A DNA stretch of 64,000 nt from UBA4085 sp964556755 (GCA_964556755.1 CAZKXI010000008.1:62001-126000), one strand, 5' to 3'. Numbered from the stretch's first letter, positions 7,258-16,045 are shown. Numbers and translations are program-made. Notes: generated by a model from the sequence alone, not told the origin.

Positions 7258-8060
7258 CCCCCGCCGAAGCCGTCTGGGAGGATGTCGAGCGGATCCGGGC
7301 CGCCCGCCCGCTCGTCCACAACATCACCAACTATGTGGTCATGAACCTCACGGCCAACGCGCTCCTGGCCCTGGGGGCCTCGCCGGTCATGGCCCACGCC
7401 GCGGACGAGGCGGCCGACATGGCCAAGATCGCCCAGGCCCTGGTCCTCAATCTGGGGACCCTGAGCCGGCCCTGGATCGAGGCCATGCAGCTGGCCGCGG
7501 CTGCGGCCCGGGCCAGGGGAATCCCCGTCGTCCTCGACCCCGTGGGCGCCGGCGCGACCCGCTTCCGGACGGCCACGGCCGTCAGCCTCCTGCAGACCTT
7601 CCGGCCGTCCATCGTCCGGGGCAACGGCTCCGAGATCCGGGCCATGACCATGGCTGAGCGGGTGACCAAGGGCGTCGACAGCCGCCACGACTCGACCGAC
7701 GCCCTCGAGGCGGCCCGCGAGCTCCATGACGCCTTCGGCGTCGTGGTCAGCATCAGCGGCCCGGTCGACATCATCGTCGGCGGGCCCCGCGTCCTGCGCA
7801 TCGCCAACGGCCATCCCTTGATGCCGAGGGTGACTGGGCTGGGCTGCACGGCGACGGCCTTGACCGCCGCTTTTGCCGCCGTCAACCCCTCGCTGCCCGA
7901 CGCCGCGGCCCACGCCATGGCCGTCATGGGCATCGCCGGCGAGATGGCGGCCGAGGGCGCGTCCGGCCCGGGCTCGCTGCAGGTTCGCTTCCTCGACGCC
8001 CTTTATGGCCTGACCGAGGCGGATGTCCGCTCCCGACTGAGGCTGGACGGGGGAGCGTGA
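7254..8060 (+). CDS. thiM: Hydroxyethylthiazole kinase ThiM
   Basis: 268-residue kinase that phosphorylates 4-methyl-5-(2-hydroxyethyl)thiazole for thiamine salvage. Typical blocks are PLVHNITNYVVMN near the N-terminus, ALGASPVMAHAADE, VLDPVGAGATRFRT, and VTGLGCTATALTAAF containing the conserved active-site Cys. The length matches the family (about 260-275). The GTG start at 7254 overlaps the stop of the YHS gene and its own stop overlaps the thiE start, so YHS-thiM-thiE are translationally coupled. No TPP riboswitch is visible upstream of the unit. Confidence 0.93.
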   Translation: MTPAEAVWEDVERIRAARPLVHNITNYVVMNLTANALLALGASPVMAHAADEAADMAKIAQALVLNLGTLSRPWIEAMQLAAAAARARGIPVVLDPVGAGATRFRTATAVSLLQTFRPSIVRGNGSEIRAMTMAERVTKGVDSRHDSTDALEAARELHDAFGVVVSISGPVDIIVGGPRVLRIANGHPLMPRVTGLGCTATALTAAFAAVNPSLPDAAAHAMAVMGIAGEMAAEGASGPGSLQVRFLDALYGLTEADVRSRLRLDGGA

Positions 8061-8719
8061 GCCGCCCCTTCGACCTCCGGCTCTATCTGGTCACGGACAG
8101 GGACCTGGCCGGGGGGCGGAGCGTCGAGGCGGTCGCCGCCGCGGCGGTCCGGGGCGGCGTCACGGCCGTTCAGCTGCGGGAGAAGAGTCTCGCCGCTCCC
8201 GAATTCGTCGACCTGGCGATACGGCTGAAGGGCCCTTTGTCCACCGCCGGAATCCCCCTGATCATCAATGACCGCCTCGAAGTCGCGCTGGCCGCGGCGG
8301 CCGACGGCATCCACTTGGGCCAGACGGATGTGCCGCCCGGCGAGGCCCGGCGGGCCCTCGGGCCACAAGCCATCATCGGGCTTTCGGTAGAATCCATGGA
8401 TCAGGCTCGGGCGGCCGAGGGCGAGGACGTCGACTACTTGGGCGTCAGCCCCATATTCCCGACGCCGACCAAGACGGACGCCGGGCCGGGCTGGGGGCTG
8501 GAGGGACTGCGCCGCTTGCGGTCCGTGACCCGCCTTCCGCTGGTGGCCATCGGCGGCATCTCCGCCGCCAACGCCGTCTCTGTCTTGGAGGCCGGCGCCG
8601 ACGGGCTCGCCGTCGTCTCGGCCATCATGTCCGCGCCGGATCCCGAGTCCGCCGCCCGCGGGCTGCGGGTCCTCGTCGATCTCAGACGTAGCTGTGCAGG
8701 CCGCTCAGCAGGTAGTTGA
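8057..8719 (+). CDS. thiE: Thiamine-phosphate synthase ThiE
   Basis: 220-residue TIM-barrel enzyme that joins thiazole phosphate and HMP pyrophosphate to give thiamine monophosphate. Family motifs in order: GVTAVQLREKSL, IINDRLEVALAAAADGIHLG, YLGVSPIFPTPTKTDAGPGW with a pyrophosphate-binding loop, and AIGGISAANAVSVLEAGADG. Translation starts at GTG 8057, overlapping the thiM stop. The last 38 bases overlap the end of the convergent ccsB gene. ThiM and ThiE together allow thiazole salvage; ThiD, which supplies HMP-PP, is not in this window. Confidence 0.93.
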   Translation: MSRPFDLRLYLVTDRDLAGGRSVEAVAAAAVRGGVTAVQLREKSLAAPEFVDLAIRLKGPLSTAGIPLIINDRLEVALAAAADGIHLGQTDVPPGEARRALGPQAIIGLSVESMDQARAAEGEDVDYLGVSPIFPTPTKTDAGPGWGLEGLRRLRSVTRLPLVAIGGISAANAVSVLEAGADGLAVVSAIMSAPDPESAARGLRVLVDLRRSCAGRSAGS

Positions 8720-9470
8720 CCCCGAAGAAGGTGAACAGGGCGGCCAGGAAGCCGAGGATGGCGATCCAGGCCGAGCGCCGGCCCTTCCAGCCCATGACCA
8801 GGCGGGTGTGGAGATAGAGGGCGAAGACGAACCACGTGATCAGGCTCCAGACTTCCTTGGGATCCCAGCTCCAGTACGTGCCCCAGGCCTTCTGGGCCCA
8901 GACCATGCCGAAGACCAGCCCGCCCAGGGTGAAGAGGGGGAAGCCCACCGCGACGCAGCGGTAGCTGACCGAGTCCATGCGGTCCTTCCTGGCCGCGTCC
9001 CGGGTCGTCAGATACATCAGGCTGGCGATGAAGGCCACGGCGAAGAAGGCCTCGCCGATCAGCGTCACCGAGACGTGCAGCCACAGCCAGTAGCTCTGCA
9101 GGGCCGGGACCAGAGGGGCGGCCTCCTTGGGCATGAGGGGCGAGGAGGCCAGGGCCATCAGCCCGAGGGTGATCAGCAGGATGTAGAGCCCGATCCGGGG
9201 GATGCGGAAGCGGAGGCTGACCAGGACGAAAGCCAGCACCGAAGCCCAGGACAGGAACGAGAGCGACTCGTACATGTTGGTGAAGGGCGCGTGCCCGCTC
9301 TCGACCGTCCGCAGGACCAAAGCCCCGGTGTGGATGACGAGGCCCGTAACCGCCGCCGCGAACCCGGTCCGGGCCGGCGCCTCCTTCCCGCGGAGCTGGA
9401 AGAGGAGATAGAAGAAGGCGGCCGCGGCGTAGACCGCCATGGCCGCGGCAAAGAGGGTCGATTCGCTCAT
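8682..9470 (-). CDS. ccsB: Cytochrome c biogenesis protein CcsB (ResC/CcsA type)
   Basis: 262-residue polytopic membrane protein that, with ResB, delivers heme to apocytochrome c outside the membrane in system II maturation. The tryptophan-rich heme-handling segment WAQKAWGTYWSWDPKEVWSL lies in the C-terminal half. Conserved histidines occur in VIHTGALVLR, WLHVSVTLIGEAFF and ALYLHTRL. The start ATG at 9470 overlaps the resB stop by four bases. A longer in-frame extension upstream (to 10166) is only a shadow of resB. The 3' end overlaps convergent thiE. Confidence 0.9.
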   Translation of the reverse strand: MSESTLFAAAMAVYAAAAFFYLLFQLRGKEAPARTGFAAAVTGLVIHTGALVLRTVESGHAPFTNMYESLSFLSWASVLAFVLVSLRFRIPRIGLYILLITLGLMALASSPLMPKEAAPLVPALQSYWLWLHVSVTLIGEAFFAVAFIASLMYLTTRDAARKDRMDSVSYRCVAVGFPLFTLGGLVFGMVWAQKAWGTYWSWDPKEVWSLITWFVFALYLHTRLVMGWKGRRSAWIAILGFLAALFTFFGVNYLLSGLHSYV

Positions 9471-10822
9471 GGCGTCCTCCGCAGCGATTCGATCAGGGCC
9501 GCGAATTCCGCGGCCAGGCGATCCCGGCCCTTGGCGGCCTGCCCGCCCAGGCGGATCTCGGTCCGGCCCTGGGCTTCCTCCAGCAGCGCCCGGATCTCGC
9601 GGGGGGGCCAATAGAAGGCCAGGAAGAGGCCGGCCAGTCCGAGGGCGCAGCCCAGCCAGATCAGCGGGACGCCGGGGTCCTTGGCCGCCTCCAGGACGGA
9701 CAAAGGCGGCGCCTCGATGTCCCGGATCCGTATGTCCAGGTCGGGCTCGCGCCGGCCGTGCAGGCCGGCGATGTCGGGATGGTTGGCGAAGATCCAGCCC
9801 GCGTAGTCCTGGACGCCGCCGCGGCGAACCTCGACCAAGGCGGCCGGGTTGTCGGGCCGCAGGGAGCGGGTGGTCGGCCGGCCGTCTCCGTCCAGGACAA
9901 AGTCGGGCAGGAAGCGCCGCACCATGATCTCGGTGCCTTGTGCGTCGCCCAGCGGGGCGGCCTGTCCGGGGATCAGGGCCAGCGTCCTGTCCGGCCCGCC
10001 CTCCTCCTTGCCGCGGATGGACAGCGTGACCGCCGCCGCGTCCCAGTCGGAGTCGTAGCTCATCTGGTAGAAGGAATAGCCCTTGTGGGTCAGGGGATGA
10101 TTGACGGCGATGACCGCCTGGCGGCCCGGCTTTCCGTCCTCCACCACCGTCACCGCGCTCTTCCAAGCCTTGACGCTGCCGTCCGGGTGGTACTCGGTCG
10201 TAAAGTCGTCCAGACGCAGAGCGAAGCCGGCGTCCGGAACATCCACCGTGCGGCCGCGGCCGATCGGGATCTCGGCCCGGAATCCGCCCGCGGCGGTGAC
10301 GATGCCGCCCGCGAGGAGGACCAGCAATCCGGCATGGACGACGTCCGATCCGAACAGGCCGGCCGTATGCTTGCGGCCCAAGACGTGCAGGCGGCCGTCG
10401 GCATGTCGGCGGCGAACCCGGAAGCCGAGCTTCCGCAGCGAAGCCTCCAAGGCCGCCGCCGCTCGGTCCGCGGCGCCGGCGCGCCGGATCCGGTCGTGCA
10501 GCTGGAGCGCGTCCAAGGCTCGGGCCTCCGCCTCCACCTGCGGCCGGCGGGCCCGGCGGAGCTTGCCCGGCAGGCGGGTCAGGCTGCAGACGGCGATGTT
10601 GAGTCCCAGGAGGGCCACCAGGCCGAGGTACCAGAAGGAATGGTAGAGCCGGGTCAGGCCGGCCGCGGACAGGAAGCGGGCCGCGCCGCCGTAGCGGGCG
10701 GCGTACTGTTCGGGCGAGCCGCCCTGGGGGATGAGGGTGCCCAGGATGGAGGCGGCGATCAGGAGGATGATCAGGGCGATGGCCAGCCGCAGCGAGCTCA
10801 GCCGGCGGAGAACGGAGCGCAC
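9467..10822 (-). CDS. resB: Cytochrome c biogenesis protein ResB
   Basis: 451-residue membrane protein, the partner of CcsB in system II. It begins with GTG at 10822 (VRSVLRRLSSLRLAIALIIL). The first helix contains the family's SLRLAI...ILGTLIPQ pattern, then more helices (SFWYLGLVALLGLNIAVCSL), a large extracytoplasmic domain, and a last helix (PLIWLGCALGLAGLFLAFYW) before a cytoplasmic tail. GTG is chosen because it overlaps the TAG of the Rrf2 gene (taGTG), and the residues upstream of it are only the regulator read in another frame. The order rrf2-resB-ccsB with overlapping codons implies one operon. Confidence 0.88.
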   Translation of the reverse strand: MRSVLRRLSSLRLAIALIILLIAASILGTLIPQGGSPEQYAARYGGAARFLSAAGLTRLYHSFWYLGLVALLGLNIAVCSLTRLPGKLRRARRPQVEAEARALDALQLHDRIRRAGAADRAAAALEASLRKLGFRVRRRHADGRLHVLGRKHTAGLFGSDVVHAGLLVLLAGGIVTAAGGFRAEIPIGRGRTVDVPDAGFALRLDDFTTEYHPDGSVKAWKSAVTVVEDGKPGRQAVIAVNHPLTHKGYSFYQMSYDSDWDAAAVTLSIRGKEEGGPDRTLALIPGQAAPLGDAQGTEIMVRRFLPDFVLDGDGRPTTRSLRPDNPAALVEVRRGGVQDYAGWIFANHPDIAGLHGRREPDLDIRIRDIEAPPLSVLEAAKDPGVPLIWLGCALGLAGLFLAFYWPPREIRALLEEAQGRTEIRLGGQAAKGRDRLAAEFAALIESLRRTP

Positions 10823-11277
10823 TACTTGGCCCGGGCCTTCTTGCGGGCGGCGGCGATCTTCTTTTCCTGGACGTCCATGACGTCCTGCAGCGAGACGTTG
10901 TCGAAGTAGTCCTTGAGCATGTGGGTGGCCGTCCGCCAGATCTCGTACGTGCCGCACGTGGAGATCTTGTCGCAGACGCCTTCGTCCTCGACGCACTCGA
11001 CCAGGCTGCAGGTGCCCTCCAGGGCGTGCAGGATGTCGCAGAGCTTGATGTCCTTGGGCGGACGGGCCAGGGTGTAGCCGCCGCCGGCGCCGCGGATGCT
11101 CTTGACCAGCTTGTTGATCTTGAGGGGGATGATGATCTGCTCGAGGTAGCGGATGGAGATCCCCTCCTCGTCGGCCACGCTCTTGAGGATGACGGTCTCC
11201 TGGGCTTCGCTGTAATGGCGGGCCAGGCTGACCATGAGTCGGGTTCCGTAGCGGCCTTTGGTCGAGAGCTTGATCAT
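10822..11277 (-). CDS. Rrf2-family regulator with four clustered cysteines
   Basis: 151-residue winged-helix regulator of the IscR/NsrR/Rrf2 type. Residues 1-80 form the DNA-binding part (MIKLSTKGRYGTRLMVSLA, ISIRYLEQIIIPL, SIRGAGGGYTLARP). Cys90, Cys95, Cys102 and Cys108 follow (spacing C-x4-C-x6-C-x5-C), in the position where IscR and NsrR bind an iron-sulfur cluster, though the spacing differs from IscR. A cluster-based sensor of iron, redox state or nitric oxide is therefore likely. ATG 11277 has GGAGT upstream. The gene overlaps resB and probably controls its own operon; it is divergent from iorA. Confidence 0.85.
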   Translation of the reverse strand: MIKLSTKGRYGTRLMVSLARHYSEAQETVILKSVADEEGISIRYLEQIIIPLKINKLVKSIRGAGGGYTLARPPKDIKLCDILHALEGTCSLVECVEDEGVCDKISTCGTYEIWRTATHMLKDYFDNVSLQDVMDVQEKKIAAARKKARAK

Positions 11278-11344
11278 GCCGGACTCCTGCGCGGGTCTGT
11301 GGGATCGGGCGGCGCGGCCCCCATGATAGACCAAGCCGGGGTCT

Positions 11345-11373
11345 ATATCAACCTAATTTTATAGATTTGATAA
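11345..11373 (-). promoter_or_regulatory. Candidate rrf2-resB-ccsB promoter
   Basis: On the minus strand TTATCA (11373-11368) and TGATAT (11350-11345) are separated by 17 bases within an unusually AT-rich patch in an otherwise GC-rich intergenic region. Such AT-rich patches are where Rrf2 proteins usually bind their own promoters, so it is also the likely operator. The boxes are only moderately close to consensus. Confidence 0.4.
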
Positions 11374-11403
11374 GGATAGGGGCTTTCGGGGGGGGGCGTC
11401 GCC

Positions 11404-11432
11404 TTGACACCCCCCCGCCCCGAAGGTATCCT
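11404..11432 (+). promoter_or_regulatory. Promoter of the iorAB operon
   Basis: TTGACA at 11404-11409 and TATCCT at 11427-11432 are separated by 17 bases, about 60 bases upstream of iorA. The -35 hexamer is full consensus. The spacer is almost all C and G and faces a G run just upstream (11388-11396), so the region could also form a strong GC hairpin. Confidence 0.65.
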
Positions 11433-11491
11433 AGCCCCTCGCCGCCCCGGGGGCCGCGGCGGCATCCCTACCCCCACCAAAGGACATGACC

Positions 11492-13096
11492 ATGAGCAAG
11501 GAAATTCTCCTCGGCGACGAGGCCGTCGGCCTGGGCGCGGTCCACGCCGGCCTCAGCGGGGCCTACTCCTACCCCGGCACGCCCGCCTCCGAGATCATGG
11601 AGTACCTCCTGCGGATCAACCGGGACGGCCGCTTCCGGGCCGCCTGGTCGGTCAACGAGAAGACGGCCTTCGAGGAAGCCTTGGGCTGCTCCTACGCCGG
11701 GAAGCGGGCCTTCGTCTCCTTCAAGCACGTCGGGCTGAACGTAGCCGCCGACCCGTTCATGAGCGGCGCGCTGACCGGGGCCAACGGCGGCTTCATCGTC
11801 TGCTCGGCGGACGACCCCAGCATGCATAGCTCGCAGAACGAGCAGGACAGCCGCTTCTACGCCCAGTTCGCCCTGATTCCCTGCTTCGAGCCGGCCGACC
11901 ACCAGGAGGCCTACGACATGACCCGCGAGGCCTACGACCTGTCCGAGAAAGTCGGCCTGCCGGTCATGATCCGGATGACGACCCGGCTCTCGCACAGCCG
12001 GGCCGGCGTCGAGACGCGCCCCGCCCGGGCCCAGAACGAGATCAAGCCGGGGGACCGGGCCTGCTGGACCCTCCTGCCCGGCAACGCTCGGGTCCGCTTC
12101 AAGAGAATCCTGGAGCTGCAGCCCGAGCTGGCCCGCTACGCCGCGGCCTCGCCCTTCACCCGCCTGGAGCTCAATCCCTCCGACCGCCGCCTGGGAGTCA
12201 TCGCCGCCGGCATCGGCTACAACTACGTAATGGAGAATCTCGACGGCGCGGCCGTTCGTCCCTCGATCCTGAAGATCTCCGTCTATCCCATTCCCGAGGA
12301 CCTCATCCGGCGCCTGGCCGAGCACTGCGATACCATCCTGGTGGCCGAGGAAGGCCATCCCCTCATCGAGCGCCAGGTGCGGGGGCTGTTCGGGATCCCC
12401 GGCAAGACGGTCATCGGCCGCCTCTCCGGCCATCTCCCGGCCCAGGGCGAGCTGTCGCCCGAGTCCGTGCGGTCGGCCCTCGGGCTGGCCCCGCTGGAGC
12501 GGCGATCCTGCGGCGAGGCCCCCTTGGCCGGCCGGCCGCCCCAGCTGTGCGTCGGCTGCCCCCACGCCGACACCTACAAGGCCCTCAAGAAGGCCCTCGA
12601 GGGCCAGCCCGGCGCGGTCGTCTTCTCCGACATCGGCTGCTATACCCTGGGCTATTTTCCGCCCCACGGCGCCATCGACTCGTGCGTCTGCATGGGGGCC
12701 AGCGTCGGCATGGCCCACGGCGCGGCGGAGGCGGGCATCCACCCGGCCATCGGCGTCATCGGCGACTCGACCTTCGGCCACTCGGGCATCACCGCCCTTC
12801 TCTCCGCCGCGGCCGCCGACGCCAACATGGTCCTGATCATCCTGGACAACGGCACGGTGGCCATGACCGGCACCCAGCCGTCCTTCTCCACCGGCGCCCG
12901 GCTGCTGGACATCGTCCGCGGCGTCGGCGTGCCGGCCGAGCGAATCCGGGTCATCACCCCGCTGCCCAAGTTCCACGAGGAGAACGTCAAGATCCTGCGC
13001 CAGGAGATCGCCCACCCCGGCCTGTCCGTGGTGGTGGCGGTGCGGGAATGCCTGGAAGAGGCCAAGAAGAAGAACAAGTTCGGAGGCGCCCAGTGA
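11492..13096 (+). CDS. iorA: Indolepyruvate ferredoxin oxidoreductase alpha subunit, short form
   Basis: 534-residue thiamine-diphosphate enzyme subunit that oxidatively decarboxylates aryl pyruvates (from Trp, Phe, Tyr) to aryl-acetyl-CoA. The N-terminal pyruvate-ferredoxin-oxidoreductase domain starts LLGDEAVGLGAVHAGLSGAY. The centre has LCVGCPHADTYKALKKAL, and the TPP-binding domain includes GDSTFGHSGITAL and ILDNGTVAMTGTQPS. Canonical IorA is 600-650 residues and ends in a ferredoxin-like domain with two CxxCxxC clusters; this protein stops after the TPP domain (VAVRECLEEAKKKNKF) and lacks it. ATG 11492 is preferred to ATG 11486 because AAAGGA at 11479-11484 is then correctly spaced. iorB overlaps its end. 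Confidence 0.85.
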   Translation: MSKEILLGDEAVGLGAVHAGLSGAYSYPGTPASEIMEYLLRINRDGRFRAAWSVNEKTAFEEALGCSYAGKRAFVSFKHVGLNVAADPFMSGALTGANGGFIVCSADDPSMHSSQNEQDSRFYAQFALIPCFEPADHQEAYDMTREAYDLSEKVGLPVMIRMTTRLSHSRAGVETRPARAQNEIKPGDRACWTLLPGNARVRFKRILELQPELARYAAASPFTRLELNPSDRRLGVIAAGIGYNYVMENLDGAAVRPSILKISVYPIPEDLIRRLAEHCDTILVAEEGHPLIERQVRGLFGIPGKTVIGRLSGHLPAQGELSPESVRSALGLAPLERRSCGEAPLAGRPPQLCVGCPHADTYKALKKALEGQPGAVVFSDIGCYTLGYFPPHGAIDSCVCMGASVGMAHGAAEAGIHPAIGVIGDSTFGHSGITALLSAAAADANMVLIILDNGTVAMTGTQPSFSTGARLLDIVRGVGVPAERIRVITPLPKFHEENVKILRQEIAHPGLSVVVAVRECLEEAKKKNKFGGAQ

Positions 13097-13677
13097 GCGA
13101 CAAGCGCAAGCAGGACATCATCTTGGCCGGCGTCGGCGGGCAGGGCATCCTGTCTATCGCCTTCGTCATCGACAGCGCCGCCCTCAAGGAGGGCTACCAC
13201 GTCAAGCAGGCCGAAGTCCACGGCATGGCCCAGCGGGGCGGGGCCGTCACATCCCACCTGCGCCTGTCGAGCGAGCGGATCTGGAGCGACCTGATCCCGC
13301 GCGGCGGGGCCGACCTGATCCTCAGCGTCGAGCCGTTGGAGGCCCTCCGCTATCTGGACTACCTGGCCCCGGAGGGGCGGATCGTGACCAGCTCGGCGCC
13401 CTTCGTCAACATTCCCGACTATCCCGACAAGGCCGCCCTTCTGGAGCGGATCAAGGCCATCGCCGGCAGCCTCGTCGTGGACAGCGACGCGCTGGCCAAG
13501 GAAGCCGGCTCCAGCCGGACCCAGAACACGGTCATGCTGGGGGCCGCGTCGCGATTCCTCCTGCCCCGCGAGGAGACGCTCCGCGAGTTTGTCCGGGTCC
13601 TCTTTGAGCGGCGCGGCGACAAGATCCTGGACGCCAACCTGAAGGCTTTCGAGCTCGGCCGGAAGGCCGGGGCCTAG
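13093..13677 (+). CDS. iorB: Indolepyruvate ferredoxin oxidoreductase beta subunit
   Basis: 194-residue gamma-domain subunit of the 2-oxoacid:ferredoxin oxidoreductase superfamily. It starts with GTG at 13093, overlapping the iorA TGA (GTGA). The glycine-rich segment IILAGVGGQGILSIAFVID and the block VKQAEVHGMAQRGGAVTSHL are family hallmarks, and the length matches known IorB (about 190-200). It has no iron-sulfur motif of its own. With IorA it should form the enzyme that oxidises aryl pyruvates and reduces ferredoxin. Tight coupling to iorA and the following synthetase gene supports one operon. Confidence 0.88.
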   Translation: MSDKRKQDIILAGVGGQGILSIAFVIDSAALKEGYHVKQAEVHGMAQRGGAVTSHLRLSSERIWSDLIPRGGADLILSVEPLEALRYLDYLAPEGRIVTSSAPFVNIPDYPDKAALLERIKAIAGSLVVDSDALAKEAGSSRTQNTVMLGAASRFLLPREETLREFVRVLFERRGDKILDANLKAFELGRKAGA

Positions 13678-13681
13678 AGCC

Positions 13682-16042
13682 ATGACCGCCGACTTCCGGG
13701 CCATCGACGCCGTCTTCGAGGCCGCCGAACGGGACGGCCGGTCATCGCTCTTCGAGCACGAGGTCTACGCCCTGCTGGGCGCGGCCGGGGTGCGCACCCC
13801 CGCCCACCTCTTCGTTCCCCGCGGACGGACCGTCGCGGCCGCGGATCTGGCCCCCTTCCGCGGCGCCGATGTGGTGCTGAAGATCACCGCCCCGCTCATC
13901 CAGCACAAGACGGATGTCGGCGGGGTGGCCTTCGTCCGGCCGGACGCGGACGCCGTGAACGCGGCCATCCGGGCCATGGAAGCGGAGATTCCGGCCCGGT
14001 TCCTGGCTTGGCTGCGGGGGAAGAGCCCCCGGGAGGCCGAACGGCTGTCTTTGGAATCGGCGGCCGCGGACCTGCGCGGCGTTCTGATCTGCGAGAAAGT
14101 CGCCTTCGAGAAGATCGGCTTCGGGAGCGAGCTCCTGCTGGGCGTCCGCGCCTCGCGCGAGTTCGGCCCGGTCGTCTCCCTGGGGGCGGGCGGCGTCGAG
14201 GTCGAGTACCTCAACGCCCGGCTCAAGGAAGGCCAGGCCGTCTCCATGGCCTCGGCCCATCTCCTGGCCCGGGACGGAATCCCCGGCCATCTCGCCCCGC
14301 TGGCCGTCTACGACAAGCTGGTCAAGCCTTTTCGCGGCCGGCCCGCGCCGCTGACCGAAGCCGCCCTGGCCGGGACGGTGGGCGCCGTCCTCGACCTGGC
14401 CGCCCACTACTCGCCGTTCGAGGGCGGGGGCGGATTCGTCATCGAGGAGGCCGAGGTCAATCCTTTCGTCATCCGCGGCGGCGAGCTTCTGCCGCTGGAC
14501 GGCCTGTGCCGCTTCAGCCGGGCCCACGTCGATGTTCACAATCGACCGGTGGCCGGCATCCGGCATCTGCTCAAGCCCGCCTCGGCGGCCGTGATCGGCG
14601 TCTCCGAGAAGGTCAACCTGGGCCGGGTCATCCTGCGCAACATCCTCAAGATGGGCTTCGACAAGGACCGCCTCTATGTCGTCAAGCCCGGCCCGGCCGA
14701 GATCGACGGCTGCCGCTGCGTGCCGACCGTGGCCGACCTGCCGGAGACCGTCGACCTCTTCGTCCTGACCCTGGGCGCGGAGCTGTGCGAAGGCGTCCTG
14801 CGCGACCTGGTGGCCCACGGCAAGGCCCGCTCGGCCATCGTCATCGCCGGGGGCATGGGCGAGAAGCAGGGGACCCAGTCGATCGAGGGCCGCATCCAGG
14901 CCGTCCTGGCCGAAGGCCGGGCCCAGGGCCGGACCGTGCCGGTCGTCAACGGAGGCAACTGCCTGGGCATCTACTCGCGCCCCGGCCGGTACGATACGAC
15001 CTTCATCCCCGAGTACAAGCTGCGCTTCCCCAAGTCCGAGCGGCCGGAGCTGGTCCACGTCAGCCAGAGCGGCGCCTTCATGATCAGCCGCATCAGCCGC
15101 ATGGACAAGATCGAGCCGCTCTACGCCGTCTCGCTCGGCAACCAGATCGACCTGCGCGTCTCGGACTACTTGAGCTACCTCAAGGACGAGCCCCAGGCCC
15201 GCGTCTTCGCGGTCTATATCGAAGGCTTCAAGCCTGGTGACGGATACCTGACGGCCCGGGCGGCCCGGGAGATCCTGGCAACCCCCGGCCGCTACGTCGT
15301 GGCCTACAAGAGCGGGCGGACCCCCGAAGGCCGCCTGGCCACGGCCGGGCATACGGCCTCCGTGGCCGGCGAGTACGGCGTCTGCCGGGCCATCCTGGAG
15401 GACGCCGGCGTGCTGATGGCCGACACCCTGGCCGAGTTCGACAGCTTCACGGCGGCGCTCCCGGCGATGGGCGGGCGCTTCGCCGCCGGCAACCGGGTCG
15501 GCCTGATCAGCAACGCCGGCTTCGAATGCGTGGTCATGTCCGACAGCCTGGAGAGCGGGGAGCGGCTGGAGCTGGCGCCCTTCTCCGAGGCCACGCGTCG
15601 GCGCCTGATCGAGGCCTTGACCCCGGCCGGCATCGACAAGCTGCAGGACATCAAGAATCCCATGGATACGACACCCACCGCGGACGACGCGGCATTCGGC
15701 GCCTGCGCCCGGGCGGTGATGGAGGATCCCAATGTCGACTGCGGCGTGATCTCGCCCGTGCCCATGACCCGGGCCCTGCAGACGCTGGCCCCGGGCGAAG
15801 GCTACGCCGAATCCATCGAGGCGCCCGACGGCACGCCGGCCCGGATGATCGAGATCTTCCGCGCCAGCGCCAAGCCGATGGTCGCCTGCATCGACGCCGG
15901 GGCGCCCTACGATCCCATGGCCGCCATGCTCGAAGCGGCCGGCCTGCCCGTCTTCCGCCGCTCGGACGAGGCGGTCAAGTTCCTTCGCCGACTGACGGCC
16001 GTCCAGCTGCGGCTGCGGGCGCTCTACGGGCGGGAGGCCTGA
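13682..16042 (+). CDS. ADP-forming acyl-CoA synthetase, beta-alpha fusion
   Basis: 786-residue NDP-forming acyl-CoA synthetase that converts an acyl-CoA, ADP and phosphate to the acid, ATP and CoA. Residues 1 to about 280 form the ATP-grasp (beta) part (VVLKITAPLIQHKTDVGGVA, FVIEEAEVNPFVI). From about 290 comes the CoA-binding/ligase (alpha) part (PASAAVIGVSEKVNLGRVIL, HVSQSGAFMISRISR, SLGNQIDLRVSDYL) with GHTASVAGEYGV carrying the probable phosphorylated His. The order beta then alpha is reversed relative to many fused archaeal and protist enzymes. It lies 4 bases after iorB, so aryl-acetyl-CoA made by IorAB is the likely substrate. The pairing gives substrate-level ATP. Confidence 0.85.
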   Translation: MTADFRAIDAVFEAAERDGRSSLFEHEVYALLGAAGVRTPAHLFVPRGRTVAAADLAPFRGADVVLKITAPLIQHKTDVGGVAFVRPDADAVNAAIRAMEAEIPARFLAWLRGKSPREAERLSLESAAADLRGVLICEKVAFEKIGFGSELLLGVRASREFGPVVSLGAGGVEVEYLNARLKEGQAVSMASAHLLARDGIPGHLAPLAVYDKLVKPFRGRPAPLTEAALAGTVGAVLDLAAHYSPFEGGGGFVIEEAEVNPFVIRGGELLPLDGLCRFSRAHVDVHNRPVAGIRHLLKPASAAVIGVSEKVNLGRVILRNILKMGFDKDRLYVVKPGPAEIDGCRCVPTVADLPETVDLFVLTLGAELCEGVLRDLVAHGKARSAIVIAGGMGEKQGTQSIEGRIQAVLAEGRAQGRTVPVVNGGNCLGIYSRPGRYDTTFIPEYKLRFPKSERPELVHVSQSGAFMISRISRMDKIEPLYAVSLGNQIDLRVSDYLSYLKDEPQARVFAVYIEGFKPGDGYLTARAAREILATPGRYVVAYKSGRTPEGRLATAGHTASVAGEYGVCRAILEDAGVLMADTLAEFDSFTAALPAMGGRFAAGNRVGLISNAGFECVVMSDSLESGERLELAPFSEATRRRLIEALTPAGIDKLQDIKNPMDTTPTADDAAFGACARAVMEDPNVDCGVISPVPMTRALQTLAPGEGYAESIEAPDGTPARMIEIFRASAKPMVACIDAGAPYDPMAAMLEAAGLPVFRRSDEAVKFLRRLTAVQLRLRALYGREA

Positions 16043-16045
16043 GGC

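Noticed and set aside
11388..11425. GC hairpin of G and C runs upstream of iorA as a terminator
   Set aside because: No T run on either strand and it coincides with the iorA promoter spacer.
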